This document shows, piece after piece, positions 1-8,422 of a stretch of 64,000 bases of DNA (the stretch's first letter is position 1; the number at the start of each line of letters is the position of its first letter). The stretch lies in contig JAGKWU010000009.1 in assembly GCA_021151695.1 (NCBI GenBank), positions 124,001 through 188,000 on the forward strand. The letters run 5' to 3'. This DNA is from Cellvibrionaceae bacterium (GTDB taxonomy: Bacteria; Pseudomonadota; Gammaproteobacteria; Pseudomonadales; Cellvibrionaceae). The notes under the pieces were generated by a model. That model was not told the origin of the DNA. It worked only from the letters and a program-made list of their open reading frames with translations, and ran no database searches. The translations under genes and the position numbers were made by a program.

Positions 1-757
1 AGAGCGTATGCAACTGGGTAAACCTTACGCCAGTCGCATGCGCGATGTAATCGGGCATTTGGCCAACGCCAATCCCGAGTACAAACACCGTTTTATGCTG
101 GAGCGTCCAGTTAAGCGCGTGGGTTTTGTCATAGTGTCCAGTGACCGCGGCCTCTGCGGTGGCTTGAACATTAACGTGTTCAAAGCCGCGATCAAAAACA
201 TGAAATCCTGGGCTGACCAGGGCGTGGAAATTGATCTGTGCCTTATAGGTGCCAAAGCCGGTGCTTTCTTCAAGAGTTTTGGTGGCAACATCGTTGCTGC
301 AACTCGCGATTTGGGTGAAGCGCCTGCGGTTGCCGATCTGATCGGCGGCGTCAAGGTTATGTTGGATGCGTTTGAAGAAGGCAAAATCGACAAGCTGTTT
401 TTGGTGAGCAACGAATTCGTTAACACCATGACCCAAGCTCCACGTGTACAGCAGTTGTTGCCGTTGTTGCCTGATGAAAACAGCAAGCTCAAGCATCACT
501 GGGATTACATTTACGAACCCGATGCCGAGTTTTTGTTGAAAGGCCTGTTGACCCGTTTTATCGAGTCGCAGGTGTATCAGGCCGTTGTAGAAAACGCTGC
601 AGCTGAACAGGCCGCGCGTATGGTGGCGATGAAATCCGCAACCGACAACGCTGGCGATCTGATCAACAGCTTGAAACTGATTTACAACAAGGCACGTCAA
701 GCGGCCATTACCCAAGAGATCTCCGAGATCGTGGGTGGTGCGGCGGCTGTATCCTAA
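1..757 (+). CDS. atpG: ATP synthase F1 gamma subunit, 5' end outside window
   Basis: Gamma is the central rotor shaft of F1Fo ATP synthase and turns inside the alpha3beta3 head on the cytoplasmic face of the membrane. The visible 251 residues start in frame at base 2 and align throughout with the bacterial gamma family: the block DRGLCGGLNIN near the start and the C-terminal helix with YNKARQAAITQEISEIVGG are both present. The family is usually about 287 residues, so roughly the first 35 residues, the N-terminal helix, lie upstream of the window. The ATG at base 8 is an internal methionine, not the start. It is followed by atpD and atpC in the standard atp operon order. Confidence 0.97.
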   Translation, partial: ERMQLGKPYASRMRDVIGHLANANPEYKHRFMLERPVKRVGFVIVSSDRGLCGGLNINVFKAAIKNMKSWADQGVEIDLCLIGAKAGAFFKSFGGNIVAATRDLGEAPAVADLIGGVKVMLDAFEEGKIDKLFLVSNEFVNTMTQAPRVQQLLPLLPDENSKLKHHWDYIYEPDAEFLLKGLLTRFIESQVYQAVVENAAAEQAARMVAMKSATDNAGDLINSLKLIYNKARQAAITQEISEIVGGAAAVS

Positions 758-839
758 GACGCGCGTGTTAATGATATTTAACCTTCAGATGTATGCCCCA
801 AAGCGCATCTGATATTTCTGGAACAAAGAGGAACCGGAA

Positions 840-2219
840 ATGAGTAGCGGACGTATAGTTCAAATCATTGGTGCGGTAATCGACGTGGAATTCCCACGCG
901 ATGCAGTACCAAAAGTTTATGACGCACTGGTTATCACCGAAGGCAATCTGACCCTCGAAGTTCAACAACAATTGGGCGACGGCGTAGTTCGTACAATTGC
1001 ACTGGGTTCATCTGAAGGTTTGCGTCGCGGTCTGACTGTAACCAACACCAACGAACCAATCCGTGTACCTGTGGGTAAAGAAACCCTCGGCCGTATTATG
1101 GACGTGTTGGGCAACCCCATCGACGAAGCTGGTCCTATCGGCGAACAAGAGCGTATGCAGATCCACCGTGCAGCGCCCAAGTACGAAGAGCTGGCTGCTT
1201 CTGAAGAATTGCTGGAAACCGGTATCAAAGTAATTGACCTGGTTTGCCCCTTCGCAAAAGGCGGTAAAGTAGGTTTATTCGGTGGTGCCGGTGTAGGCAA
1301 AACCGTAAACATGATGGAACTCATCAACAACATCGCAAAAGAGCACAGCGGTCTGTCTGTATTCGCCGGTGTAGGTGAGCGTACACGTGAAGGTAACGAC
1401 TTCTACCACGAGATGAAAGAATCTAACGTAGTAGACAAAGTAGCAATGGTATACGGCCAGATGAACGAGCCACCAGGCAACCGTCTGCGTGTAGCCTTGA
1501 CTGGTTTGACCATGGCGGAAAAATTCCGTGACGAAGGTAAAGACGTACTGTTGTTCGTTGACAACATTTACCGTTACACCCTGGCGGGTACTGAAGTATC
1601 TGCGCTCTTGGGTCGTATGCCTTCAGCGGTAGGTTATCAGCCAACGCTGGCAGAAGAGATGGGCGTTCTGCAAGAGCGTATTACCTCTACCAAGATTGGT
1701 TCTATCACCTCCGTACAAGCGGTATACGTACCAGCGGACGACTTGACTGACCCGTCTCCAGCGACCACCTTCGCCCACTTGGATTCAACCGTAGTATTGA
1801 GCCGTGACATCGCCGCTAAAGGTATTTACCCAGCGATCGATCCACTGGATTCAACGTCACGTCAGTTGGACCCAATGGTTATCGGTAACGAGCACTACTC
1901 AGTAGCGCGCGGCGTACAAACCGTACTGCAACGCTACAAAGAGTTGAAAGATATTATCGCGATCCTGGGTATGGATGAATTGTCTGAAGAAGACAAACAA
2001 ACCGTAAACCGTGCGCGTAAGATCGAGCGTTTCCTGTCTCAACCATTCCACGTAGCGGAAGTGTTCACTGGTTCTCCAGGCAAATACGTTCCACTGAAAG
2101 AAACCATCCGCGGTTTCAAAGGCCTGCTCGCTGGTGACTACGATCACCTGCCAGAACAAGCCTTCTACATGGTTGGTTCAATCGACGAAGCTATCGAGAA
2201 AGCTGGCAAGCTCAAATAA
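840..2219 (+). CDS. atpD: ATP synthase F1 beta subunit (catalytic)
   Basis: The beta subunit carries the three catalytic nucleotide sites of F1. The 459-residue length is normal for the family. The P-loop GGAGVGKT lies near residue 150, GERTREGNDFYHEM with the catalytic glutamate region near 180-195, and the Walker B stretch LLFVDNIYRYT near 240. The DELSEED-loop counterpart is present as MDELSEEDK near residue 380. The ATG is preceded by AGAGGAAC at good spacing. It lies 82 bases after atpG and is followed by atpC after an intergenic inverted repeat. Confidence 0.99.
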   Translation: MSSGRIVQIIGAVIDVEFPRDAVPKVYDALVITEGNLTLEVQQQLGDGVVRTIALGSSEGLRRGLTVTNTNEPIRVPVGKETLGRIMDVLGNPIDEAGPIGEQERMQIHRAAPKYEELAASEELLETGIKVIDLVCPFAKGGKVGLFGGAGVGKTVNMMELINNIAKEHSGLSVFAGVGERTREGNDFYHEMKESNVVDKVAMVYGQMNEPPGNRLRVALTGLTMAEKFRDEGKDVLLFVDNIYRYTLAGTEVSALLGRMPSAVGYQPTLAEEMGVLQERITSTKIGSITSVQAVYVPADDLTDPSPATTFAHLDSTVVLSRDIAAKGIYPAIDPLDSTSRQLDPMVIGNEHYSVARGVQTVLQRYKELKDIIAILGMDELSEEDKQTVNRARKIERFLSQPFHVAEVFTGSPGKYVPLKETIRGFKGLLAGDYDHLPEQAFYMVGSIDEAIEKAGKLK

Positions 2220-2229
2220 GCCATTTCCG

Positions 2230-2320
2230 CGACTCCTCATTTGTTTAGTGGGGAGTCGTCATCCCCGTAGGGGATCCAGCGACTTTAAAGCAAAGGCACT
2301 GGACCCCCTACGGGGGTGAC
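2230..2320. repeat. Inverted-repeat element between atpD and atpC
   Basis: Bases 2258-2279 and 2299-2320 form an inverted repeat of 22 bases with two mismatches and a 19-base spacer. A smaller arm pair, CGACTCC at 2230-2236 and GGAGTCG at 2252-2258, sits in front. The 17-base stretch 2251-2267 recurs exactly at 5902-5918, which marks this as a dispersed intergenic (REP-like) element rather than a private terminator. There is no U-run after the hairpin, so full termination inside the atp operon is unlikely. It could stabilise or attenuate the message before atpC. Confidence 0.75.
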
Positions 2321-2363
2321 GATAAAGCGGAGAAGCTGTTGAAATTCATCAAGAGAGACAGAT

Positions 2364-2792
2364 ATGGCCATGACTGTTCAATGCAATATCGTCAGCGCTG
2401 AGCGCGAGATTTTCTCTGGCTTGGTCGAAATGTTGATTGCGACTGGCACCGTCGGTGAAGTCGGTATCACCTATGGTCACGCGCCATTGTTGACTGGTTT
2501 GAAACCAGGCCCAGTGCGTGTGATCAAGCAAGATGGTACCGAGGAAATCTACTACGTGTCCGGCGGTTTCCTGGAAGTGCAGCCCTACCACATCAGCGTA
2601 TTGGCAGACACTGCCCTGCGCGCCGATGACGTAGACGAAGCTGCCGCCCTGCAGGCCCAGCAACACGCACAGCAAGAACTGGCGAACAAAGGCGGCGAGT
2701 TCGATTACTCCCGCGCTGCCATCCAACTGGCAGAAGCCTCAGCCCAATTGCGCACTCTGCAAGCCATCAAGAAAAAGGCTGGCAAGCAGTAA
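2364..2792 (+). CDS. atpC: ATP synthase F1 epsilon subunit
   Basis: Epsilon is the small rotor-stalk subunit that couples gamma to the c-ring and restrains ATP hydrolysis. The 142 residues show the N-terminal beta-sandwich (MTVQCNIVSAEREIFSG, then GEVGITYGHAPLLTGLKPG and YYVSGGFLEVQP) followed by the two C-terminal helices, ending in a lysine-rich tail. The length is normal. A GAGAGACAG stretch precedes the ATG. It is the last gene of the operon and a strong hairpin terminator follows 27 bases after the stop. Confidence 0.98.
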   Translation: MAMTVQCNIVSAEREIFSGLVEMLIATGTVGEVGITYGHAPLLTGLKPGPVRVIKQDGTEEIYYVSGGFLEVQPYHISVLADTALRADDVDEAAALQAQQHAQQELANKGGEFDYSRAAIQLAEASAQLRTLQAIKKKAGKQ

Positions 2793-2818
2793 GCAGTTAG
2801 TGGTTGATTCGGTAGTAC

Positions 2819-2849
2819 AAAAAAGGCGACTTTCGGGTCGCCTTTTTTT
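2819..2849 (+). terminator. Rho-independent terminator of the atp operon
   Basis: A stem AAAAAGGCGA / TCGCCTTTTT with a short loop runs into an uninterrupted T-run, directly after atpC. This is a textbook intrinsic terminator. Confidence 0.92.
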
Positions 2850-2887
2850 CGCACGCATTTTATGCAATCAATTCGAGGACAGATTTG

Positions 2888-3427
2888 ATGAAGCCCATTG
2901 AATTACTCGCCATCTCCGGCAGTTTGCGCAGTGTTTCCTATAACACGGCCGTGCTCAAAGCTATGCAGCAAATCGCCCCGCCCTACATTCGCATTAATCT
3001 GTTCGAGCAAATGGCCGACTTGCCTTTGTTCAATCCCGATTTCGAAGAAAATCTTCCACCTGCAGTAACGCAGTTAAAACAGCAATTGGGTCGCGCAGAC
3101 GGTTTGATTATCGCCAGCCCTGAATACGCTCATGGCATCAGCGGCGTCATGAAGAACGCGTTGGATTGGTTGGTGAGCGGAGAAGAGTTTGTCTACAAAC
3201 CTATTGCGCTGATTAACACCTCGCCGCGCGCCACCCATGCGCAGGCAGCGCTGCGCGAAGTGGTAACCACTATGTCTGGTCTTATTATTGAGAGGGCATC
3301 AGTTGCGGTGCCATTGTTAGGTACACTCTATTCCGCTGATGACATTATCCAGGACGAATCTCTGGCGGAGATTCTGGAGTTGAGCTTACGAGAGTTTCAC
3401 CAAGCCATAGACAAACTTCGGAATTAG
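2888..3427 (+). CDS. NADPH-dependent FMN reductase family protein
   Basis: This is a flavodoxin-like fold protein of the NADPH-dependent FMN reductase / chromate-quinone reductase family, cytoplasmic, 179 residues. The N-terminal phosphate-binding loop GSLRSVSYNTAVL and the family motif SPEYAHGISGVMKNALDWL are both clear. Such enzymes reduce flavins, quinones, azo dyes or metal oxyanions, and the true substrate cannot be read from sequence. I chose the ATG at 2888 because GAGGAC lies at proper distance. A TTG three bases upstream is also possible. It is a single-gene unit after the atp terminator, convergent with the next gene and separated from it by one base. Confidence 0.88.
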   Translation: MKPIELLAISGSLRSVSYNTAVLKAMQQIAPPYIRINLFEQMADLPLFNPDFEENLPPAVTQLKQQLGRADGLIIASPEYAHGISGVMKNALDWLVSGEEFVYKPIALINTSPRATHAQAALREVVTTMSGLIIERASVAVPLLGTLYSADDIIQDESLAEILELSLREFHQAIDKLRN

Positions 3428-3428
3428 A

Positions 3429-3710
3429 CTACTTAGGGGTTCCAGGGAAATCGATTACTTCTGCCGCAACCGTTGCCGGATCAGTCTCCAGCAGATCCAG
3501 GTAGGAATGCAAAATCTTCTCGTAAGTTTCCCTGTCGGAAATATGGGCAGCGGGTGATTCCATAAATTGCTTTAGAAACATTGAGGCCTTCTGGGAATTA
3601 AAGCCTGGTGTCTGGCGCAAGGTAAGAGTCAGTATATTCAAGGTCGTCATCAACGCCTGATTCGCAGATACCAGCGATTGGATGGTTTTGGTCATGTCCT
3701 GGTCTTTCAT
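3429..3710 (-). CDS. Hypothetical small helical protein
   Basis: Unrecognised. The reading frame is open to 3788, but the first part reads like non-coding sequence, so I favour the methionine at 3710 (93 residues, starting MKDQDMTKTIQSL). Another possible start is 3695. The protein is polar and predicted helical, with no signal peptide, membrane segment or cysteine cluster. Its stop abuts the stop of the convergent FMN reductase. No terminator is visible between them, so the two messages would overlap at their ends. Confidence 0.5.
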   Translation of the reverse strand: MKDQDMTKTIQSLVSANQALMTTLNILTLTLRQTPGFNSQKASMFLKQFMESPAAHISDRETYEKILHSYLDLLETDPATVAAEVIDFPGTPK

Positions 3711-3951
3711 AAACACCTGCCACTCTATAGAAATGGAATATCCTGATTCCTGTGGCAAGAAGTATAAGAAACCTTCGGCGGATAACAACGTCCGAAGCGA
3801 ACAGGATTGAGCCCGGAGACGCCTGGTTCGTCAGCCTGCAATCTACCGCCGGTAAAATTAGCCCACGCATTTGCCTGGCAAACCGCTAGAATGCGCCTCT
3901 ATAGCTATCACCATCTCTGGGTTTGTGCCCCGATATTTAAAGGAATTCACC

Positions 3952-5310
3952 ATGCTCGATATCCTCGTTCTCGCCGCCGGTAAAGGCACCCGTATGCGCT
4001 CCGATCTGCCCAAAGTCTTGCATCCCGTGGGCGGCAAAGCCCTGGTGCAACATGTGGTGGATACGGCGCGTCAGGTTGGCGGCGAGCGGATTCTGATTAT
4101 CGTCGGCCACGGCGCCGAAAAAGTGGAAGAGCGCATGGCGGCGCCCGATGTGAAATTCGTCCTGCAAGCCGAGCAATTGGGCACTGGCCACGCCGTACAG
4201 CAAGCGCTGCCGCAATTGCGTGCTGATGCGAGCGTACTGATCCTCTACGGCGATGTTCCCCTCACCCGTCCCGAAACCCTGCAAAAACTTATCGCCCAGG
4301 TAAGCGACACCCAAATGGGTTTGCTCACCGTGAATATGCAAGATCCTACTGGCTATGGCCGCATAGTGCGCGATCCCTTGGGCAAGGTGGTGGCGATTGT
4401 CGAGCACAAGGACGCCAATGAAGAGCAAAAACAAATCCGTGAAATCAACACTGGCATCATGGCCGTTAAAGCCAGCCACCTGCGCGACTGGTTACCGCAA
4501 CTGCAGAACAACAACGCCCAGGGTGAGTACTATCTCACCGACATTATCGCCATGGCCAAAGCCTCCGGCGTAAGCATCGCCGTTGAGCAACCAGCGGCAG
4601 TGCAAGAGGTGGAAGGGATCAACAATCGTCAACAACAAGCGGCGCTGGAGCGTTACTTCCAACAGCAAAAGGCCAACGAATTGATGGTGGCCGGTGTGAC
4701 TTTACTGGACCCGGCACGTGTGGATATCCGCGGCAACCTCAAGGTAGGCCGCGATGTGGTGATCGACATCAACTGTGTCTTCGAAGGTGAAGTGGAGCTG
4801 GGCGATGGCGTCACTATCGAGCCCAACTGCGTGATCATCAACAGCAAGCTGGGTGCCGGCTCGCACATCAAAGCTTTCAGCCATATTGAAGAAGCTGTGC
4901 TCGCCGCTGATTGCGATGTGGGTCCTTACGCCCGTTTGCGCCCAGGTACCGATCTGGCGGAAGGCGTAAAAATCGGCAACTTCGTCGAAACCAAAAAAGC
5001 CGTCATCGCCAAAGGCAGCAAGGTGAATCACCTGTCTTATATAGGTGACGCCAAGGTCGGCACCGGCGTTAACGTGGGTGCCGGCACCATTACCTGCAAC
5101 TACGATGGTGTGAATAAATTCAAAACCGAAATTGGCGATAACGCCTTTATCGGTTCCAACTCGGCGTTAGTGGCACCGGTGAAAATTGGTGCTGGTGCGA
5201 CTGTGGGTGCGGGTTCGGTGATTACCAAAGATGTTGAGGCTACGGAGCTGGCGATTGCGCGCAGCAAGCAGCGGAATATTCAGGGGTGGGAGCGGCCGAC
5301 GAAGAAATAA
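3952..5310 (+). CDS. glmU: Bifunctional GlcNAc-1-P uridyltransferase / GlcN-1-P acetyltransferase
   Basis: GlmU makes UDP-GlcNAc in two steps: C-terminal acetylation of glucosamine-1-phosphate, then N-terminal uridylyl transfer. It feeds peptidoglycan and LPS synthesis. The 452 residues show the nucleotidyltransferase signature LAAGKGTRMRSDLPK at residues 7-21. The C-terminal left-handed beta-helix starts near residue 250 with hexapeptide repeats and contains the acetyltransferase stretch KVNHLSYIGDAKVG. The reading frame extends upstream to 3871, but ATG 3952 has AAGGA at ideal spacing and matches known N-termini. glmR and glmS, which supply the precursor, lie about 3 kb downstream rather than directly adjacent as in Escherichia coli. 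Confidence 0.98.
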   Translation: MLDILVLAAGKGTRMRSDLPKVLHPVGGKALVQHVVDTARQVGGERILIIVGHGAEKVEERMAAPDVKFVLQAEQLGTGHAVQQALPQLRADASVLILYGDVPLTRPETLQKLIAQVSDTQMGLLTVNMQDPTGYGRIVRDPLGKVVAIVEHKDANEEQKQIREINTGIMAVKASHLRDWLPQLQNNNAQGEYYLTDIIAMAKASGVSIAVEQPAAVQEVEGINNRQQQAALERYFQQQKANELMVAGVTLLDPARVDIRGNLKVGRDVVIDINCVFEGEVELGDGVTIEPNCVIINSKLGAGSHIKAFSHIEEAVLAADCDVGPYARLRPGTDLAEGVKIGNFVETKKAVIAKGSKVNHLSYIGDAKVGTGVNVGAGTITCNYDGVNKFKTEIGDNAFIGSNSALVAPVKIGAGATVGAGSVITKDVEATELAIARSKQRNIQGWERPTKK

Positions 5311-5397
5311 GCAGGCTGTCGCACGCTTGTCGTGCTCTGTCGTAGCAGGTTGCGGTGGGTTTGAGAATACTGGACTCACCGCAACAGGAGATAAGTT

Positions 5398-5871
5398 ATG
5401 TCGATTCAAAAAATGCGCCTTCAACGGGGCTGGTCCCAACAACAGCTGGCGGATGCCAGCGGGTTAAGCGCTCGCACCATCCAGCGATTGGAGTCAGGTC
5501 ACCCGGGGAGTATTGAGTCGCTCAAGTCAATTGCTGCGGTTTTTGAGGTCGATTTTTCAACCCTAACCACGGAGACTGGCATGACAGACAAGACACTCAA
5601 CTCTCAGGATGCGCTGGAGCGTATCGCCTTTAAACAAGCGCAGCGGCTGCGCGGCTTCTATCTCCATCTATTGATGTATCTGGTGATTAACGCCGGTTGC
5701 ATTGCTATCAATCTGTTCACCAATCCCGAACAACTCTGGTTTATAGGAGCCCTGTTGTTTTGGGGGCTTGGACTTTGCGTCCACGCCTTGAGCGTTTTTG
5801 TGTTTGATAAATACTTTAACGGGGAGTGGGAACGAACTCAGGTGGAGAAACGGCTGGGGCGTTCGCTGTAA
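5398..5871 (+). CDS. XRE-type HTH regulator fused to a 2TM domain (copy 1)
   Basis: This is a membrane-linked putative transcription regulator of 157 residues. Residues 1-56 form an XRE helix-turn-helix (MRLQRGWSQQQLADASG, SARTIQRLE). Residues 75-150 form a two-helix membrane module (FYLHLLMYLVINAGCIAIN and LWFIGALLFWGLGLCVHAL) ending in the charged block EKRLGRSL, as in the 2TM family. GGAGA precedes the ATG. A clear paralogue follows at 6066. These proteins are typically autoregulatory and may sense membrane or envelope state, but the target is unknown. Confidence 0.85.
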   Translation: MSIQKMRLQRGWSQQQLADASGLSARTIQRLESGHPGSIESLKSIAAVFEVDFSTLTTETGMTDKTLNSQDALERIAFKQAQRLRGFYLHLLMYLVINAGCIAINLFTNPEQLWFIGALLFWGLGLCVHALSVFVFDKYFNGEWERTQVEKRLGRSL

Positions 5872-5901
5872 TTAAACTTAAGATGTAACCAGTTCTTTGA
5901 G

Positions 5902-5940
5902 GGGAGTCGTCATCCCCGCTGCGCGAGGATGACGACTCCC
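5902..5940. repeat. Perfect 14-bp inverted repeat, same family as the atpD-atpC element
   Basis: Arms 5902-5915 and 5927-5940 are perfectly complementary with an 11-base GC-rich loop. The first 17 bases are identical to 2251-2267. It sits just after the first HTH-2TM gene and could act as a weak terminator (the bases after it are TTCTT) or mRNA stabiliser. Confidence 0.75.
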
Positions 5941-6065
5941 TTCTTAACCGAAGTTTGTGCCTCAGCTCCTTTCACCCTCCTTTCACCTTCCTGTCAGGTC
6001 CCTGACGTGTTCAAATTCCTTGCTTCCGTCCAAACTTCCCCCACCTCAAACACACAGGTGACGAC

Positions 6066-6527
6066 ATGATTGTAAAAAAACTACGGCTACAGCGCGGTTG
6101 GTCGCAGGAGCATTTAGCCCAGTTGACGGGCTTGAGTGTCCGTACTATCCAGCGTCTTGAGCGCGGCAATAAACCGGGGTTGGAAACCATCAAGTCGCTG
6201 GCGGCCGTGTTTGAGGTAGATATCAGTACCTTTGACTCTGGAGGCGAAACGATGAATGTTCAACAGCTCAAGGCCGATGAAGTGCTGGCCATGCAATACG
6301 TAAAAGGCATCATAGAGTTTTACTCGCATCTCTTGATGTATGTGGTGTTTACCAGTGCATTTTTACTGAACAGTGGATGGCAGATTGAAGGCATCCACTG
6401 GCCATTTTTGGGCTGGGCATTGGGATTAACCATGCACGGGCTTTGGTCCTACGATGCGTTTAGCTGGATAACGCCGCCGCAATGGGAGCGTCGGATGGTG
6501 GAGAAGCGTTTGGGACGAGCGCTCTGA
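6066..6527 (+). CDS. XRE-type HTH regulator fused to a 2TM domain (copy 2)
   Basis: Paralogue of the protein at 5398, 153 residues, with the same layout: HTH at residues 1-55 (LRLQRGWSQEHLAQLTGLS, VRTIQRLERGN), a linker, then two membrane helices (FYSHLLMYVVFTSAFLLNS; FLGWALGLTMHGLWSYDAF) and the same C-terminal block EKRLGRAL. AGGTGA precedes the ATG. Both copies keep an internal methionine after the HTH (GETMN here, ETGMT in copy 1), which could allow translation of a separate 2TM part. The tandem arrangement suggests duplication, with the inverted repeat between the copies. Confidence 0.85.
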   Translation: MIVKKLRLQRGWSQEHLAQLTGLSVRTIQRLERGNKPGLETIKSLAAVFEVDISTFDSGGETMNVQQLKADEVLAMQYVKGIIEFYSHLLMYVVFTSAFLLNSGWQIEGIHWPFLGWALGLTMHGLWSYDAFSWITPPQWERRMVEKRLGRAL

Positions 6528-6582
6528 TCAGGGACCTGTGTAAATTAATCCTGCGGCAATACAACACAAAAACCATCGGCCA

Positions 6583-7314
6583 TTAGCGCGATGGTTTTTG
6601 TTGTTCCTGTTGCTGTTTCAAAGCCTTCTCAAAGCTCGCTTCAAATCTGGCCACAAATCGCGGCAACAAGGTTGGATCAATAAACGTCTCAGGTTTGTCG
6701 TCCTTGCGCGTGACATTTTTTTCATTTTCTTCAATATAGGGCGGATGACCGATTAACAAGATATCGGCCTGAACGGCTTTGGCGCGTTCGAAACTTTTGC
6801 GGTAATCCGCAACAATGGTTGGTTCGACTCTATTGTTAATCAAACGGTTGTCGGTCACCGACAGGCTGCCGAGAAAAAACACACTGTGATCAACACCTTT
6901 CAGCGTATCGCGCGTTACCCAACTGGTGCAGCCTTTGGTGTGGCCTGGTGTAAACATCGTTTGTAAACTCACTCCGCCCAAGCGCACTTGTTCGCCATCT
7001 GCAATAAGACGATCTACTTTTACTGGCGGGAATGTCATAGGACCATTTTCGTTATCCCAATCATGAACACCTTTTTCCAGGGCGTAGCGATCACCTTTGC
7101 TGGCCAGCAATTTCGCGCCGGTAGATTTTTTTAATTGCGCGAGGCCGCCAACGTGATCCTCGTGGGCGTGGTTTTCTAACAGATATTTAACATCCCTTAG
7201 CTTAAAACCCAGGCTTTGAATATTCGCTTCAACAACATCGGCACCCTTCTCGGTGGATGCATCTATCAGTATGTGACCTTCCGGTGACGGCTTAACAAGA
7301 GGCGAGTCACCTTA
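6583..7314 (-). pseudogene. 5'-truncated subclass B3 metallo-beta-lactamase
   Basis: Reading upstream of the ATG at 7110, the same frame continues without a start to a TAA at 7312-7314. It encodes the B3-type core: SPEGHILIDAST, then the zinc motif ENHAHEDHVGG, then TPGHTKGCTSW and IGHPPY, the counterparts of His116/118/Asp120/His121, His196 and His263. Intact B3 enzymes are about 290 residues with a signal peptide. Here the signal peptide and the first 60 or so residues are missing, and the remaining frame holds about 242 residues. A protein begun at 7110 would lack the HxHxDH motif and could not bind zinc normally. No other minus-strand frame upstream supplies the lost N-terminus. I therefore call it a remnant rather than an active enzyme. 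Confidence 0.8.
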
Positions 7315-7638
7315 ACCTCGCCCCTAGTGAATTGCTGTAAATTTTTTAAGAAAAAGAATCCAAACAGGGAAAAACATACGTCTAGAACACTGTAAGTACA
7401 GCATCCGAGTAATTTTCGCTCTACATTACAAGGTCTGTGCCAAAAAAATAACTCGTTGATTTGCATGAAATTACTTTTTTGAAAGTCGATCTATTTACAG
7501 GATTAGTCCGAAAACGGACTACCAATTCCGAAATCGAACGCAAACAGCGGGACAAGATTTAATTAGCGGAAAATGGATTAAGAACAATTGGGCGGCCTCG
7601 TCGAGCTGCCAATCATTTAACTTCAATGAATAACCATT
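7315..7638. other. Gene-free intergenic stretch
   Basis: No convincing coding region. It contains a short inverted repeat AGTCCG-AAAA-CGGACT at 7505-7520. It lies between the broken metallo-beta-lactamase end and a secreted-protein gene and probably includes the scar of the event that removed the lactamase N-terminus. Confidence 0.5.
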
Positions 7639-8301
7639 ATGTTTACTCTTAATCGTTCAATCCTATGCGGTACCCTGACCTTGGCAATGGCGTTTAGTAC
7701 AGTAGCGTTTGCGACTGAGGGTGAAAGGAGCATCACACTGCAAGAAGACCTGGCGCAGGCAGATCTTCTGCGAGTAAGTATTCCCGCGGGGGAGGTGGAG
7801 ATAGTCGGCACCTCGGGCGCGGGTTTAACGGCAGTAGTAACCGCCGTCTGCCAACAAGAAAATCGGGAAAACTGTTATCAGCTGATTAAAGAGTTGAGCT
7901 GGAGCAAAAAGACCGGCGAGGTTGCTGAGCTGGGTTTAAGTCCGGCAGGAATCACTCATTACGATCATGTAACCCTGAAAGTAAAAATCGGCGTTCCCAA
8001 AGATAAAAAGTTGGAGGTCAATTTAAATGCCGGCGAACTTCGCATAAGCGACACCAGCGCTTGCCTGACGGCAGAAGTGAACGCCGGTGAAATCAACATC
8101 AACCTCAAGGAAAGCCAGTTGGCCTCGGCCGACCTCAGCGCCAAAGTGGGCGACGTAAAATTAACGACACCCAAAGGCGAAACTATCGCTGGCGAACGCT
8201 CGCTATTGGTTGGCGCCCAGCTGAATTGGCATAAAGGCACAGGCAGCTGCCATACCCAAGCGAAGGTACTTACTGGCGAGGCCAATCTGCTGCTTAACTA
8301 A
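7639..8301 (+). CDS. Secreted beta-rich protein, DUF4097-like
   Basis: Exported protein of 220 residues. The signal peptide covers residues 1-25 (MFTLNRSILCGTLTLAMAFS, ending AFA). The mature part is a run of short beta-strand repeats with the recurring pattern NAGELRISDT / NAGEININLK / KVGDVKLTTP, typical of the DUF4097 putative adhesin fold. Five cysteines in the mature part could form disulphides in the periplasm. No strong ribosome site is visible before the ATG. Function unknown. It stands alone ahead of glmR. Confidence 0.65.
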   Translation: MFTLNRSILCGTLTLAMAFSTVAFATEGERSITLQEDLAQADLLRVSIPAGEVEIVGTSGAGLTAVVTAVCQQENRENCYQLIKELSWSKKTGEVAELGLSPAGITHYDHVTLKVKIGVPKDKKLEVNLNAGELRISDTSACLTAEVNAGEININLKESQLASADLSAKVGDVKLTTPKGETIAGERSLLVGAQLNWHKGTGSCHTQAKVLTGEANLLLN

Positions 8302-8370
8302 AACCTGCATGCTACCGCGAAAGCTTCAAAAACCAACTCAGCCTTGGTTAAGAATTAAACTTGCTTTTAT

Positions 8371-8405
8371 CTTTCGAAAAGCTACAATAACTTACGAAAC
8401 GAAAG
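8371..8405 (+). promoter_or_regulatory. Candidate DeoR-type operator upstream of glmR
   Basis: CTTTCG at 8371-8376 and CGAAAG at 8400-8405 form an inverted pair, with further CGAAA steps between them. DeoR-family repressors bind repeated TTTCG/CGAAA half-sites. The position, 18-52 bases before the regulator's start, fits autoregulation of glmR-glmS. This is inference from sequence alone. Confidence 0.45.
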
Positions 8406-8422
8406 ATTTTGAGTGAGGAAAT

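Noticed and set aside
1899..2159. Open frame on the minus strand inside atpD
   Set aside because: It is the antisense shadow of a highly conserved gene and has no ribosome site or family likeness. Similar shadows inside glmU, glmS, jetC and the amylase were dropped too.
7521..7638. Plus-strand stretch faintly like the start of a TetR regulator
   Set aside because: It has an internal stop and the likeness covers only about 15 residues.
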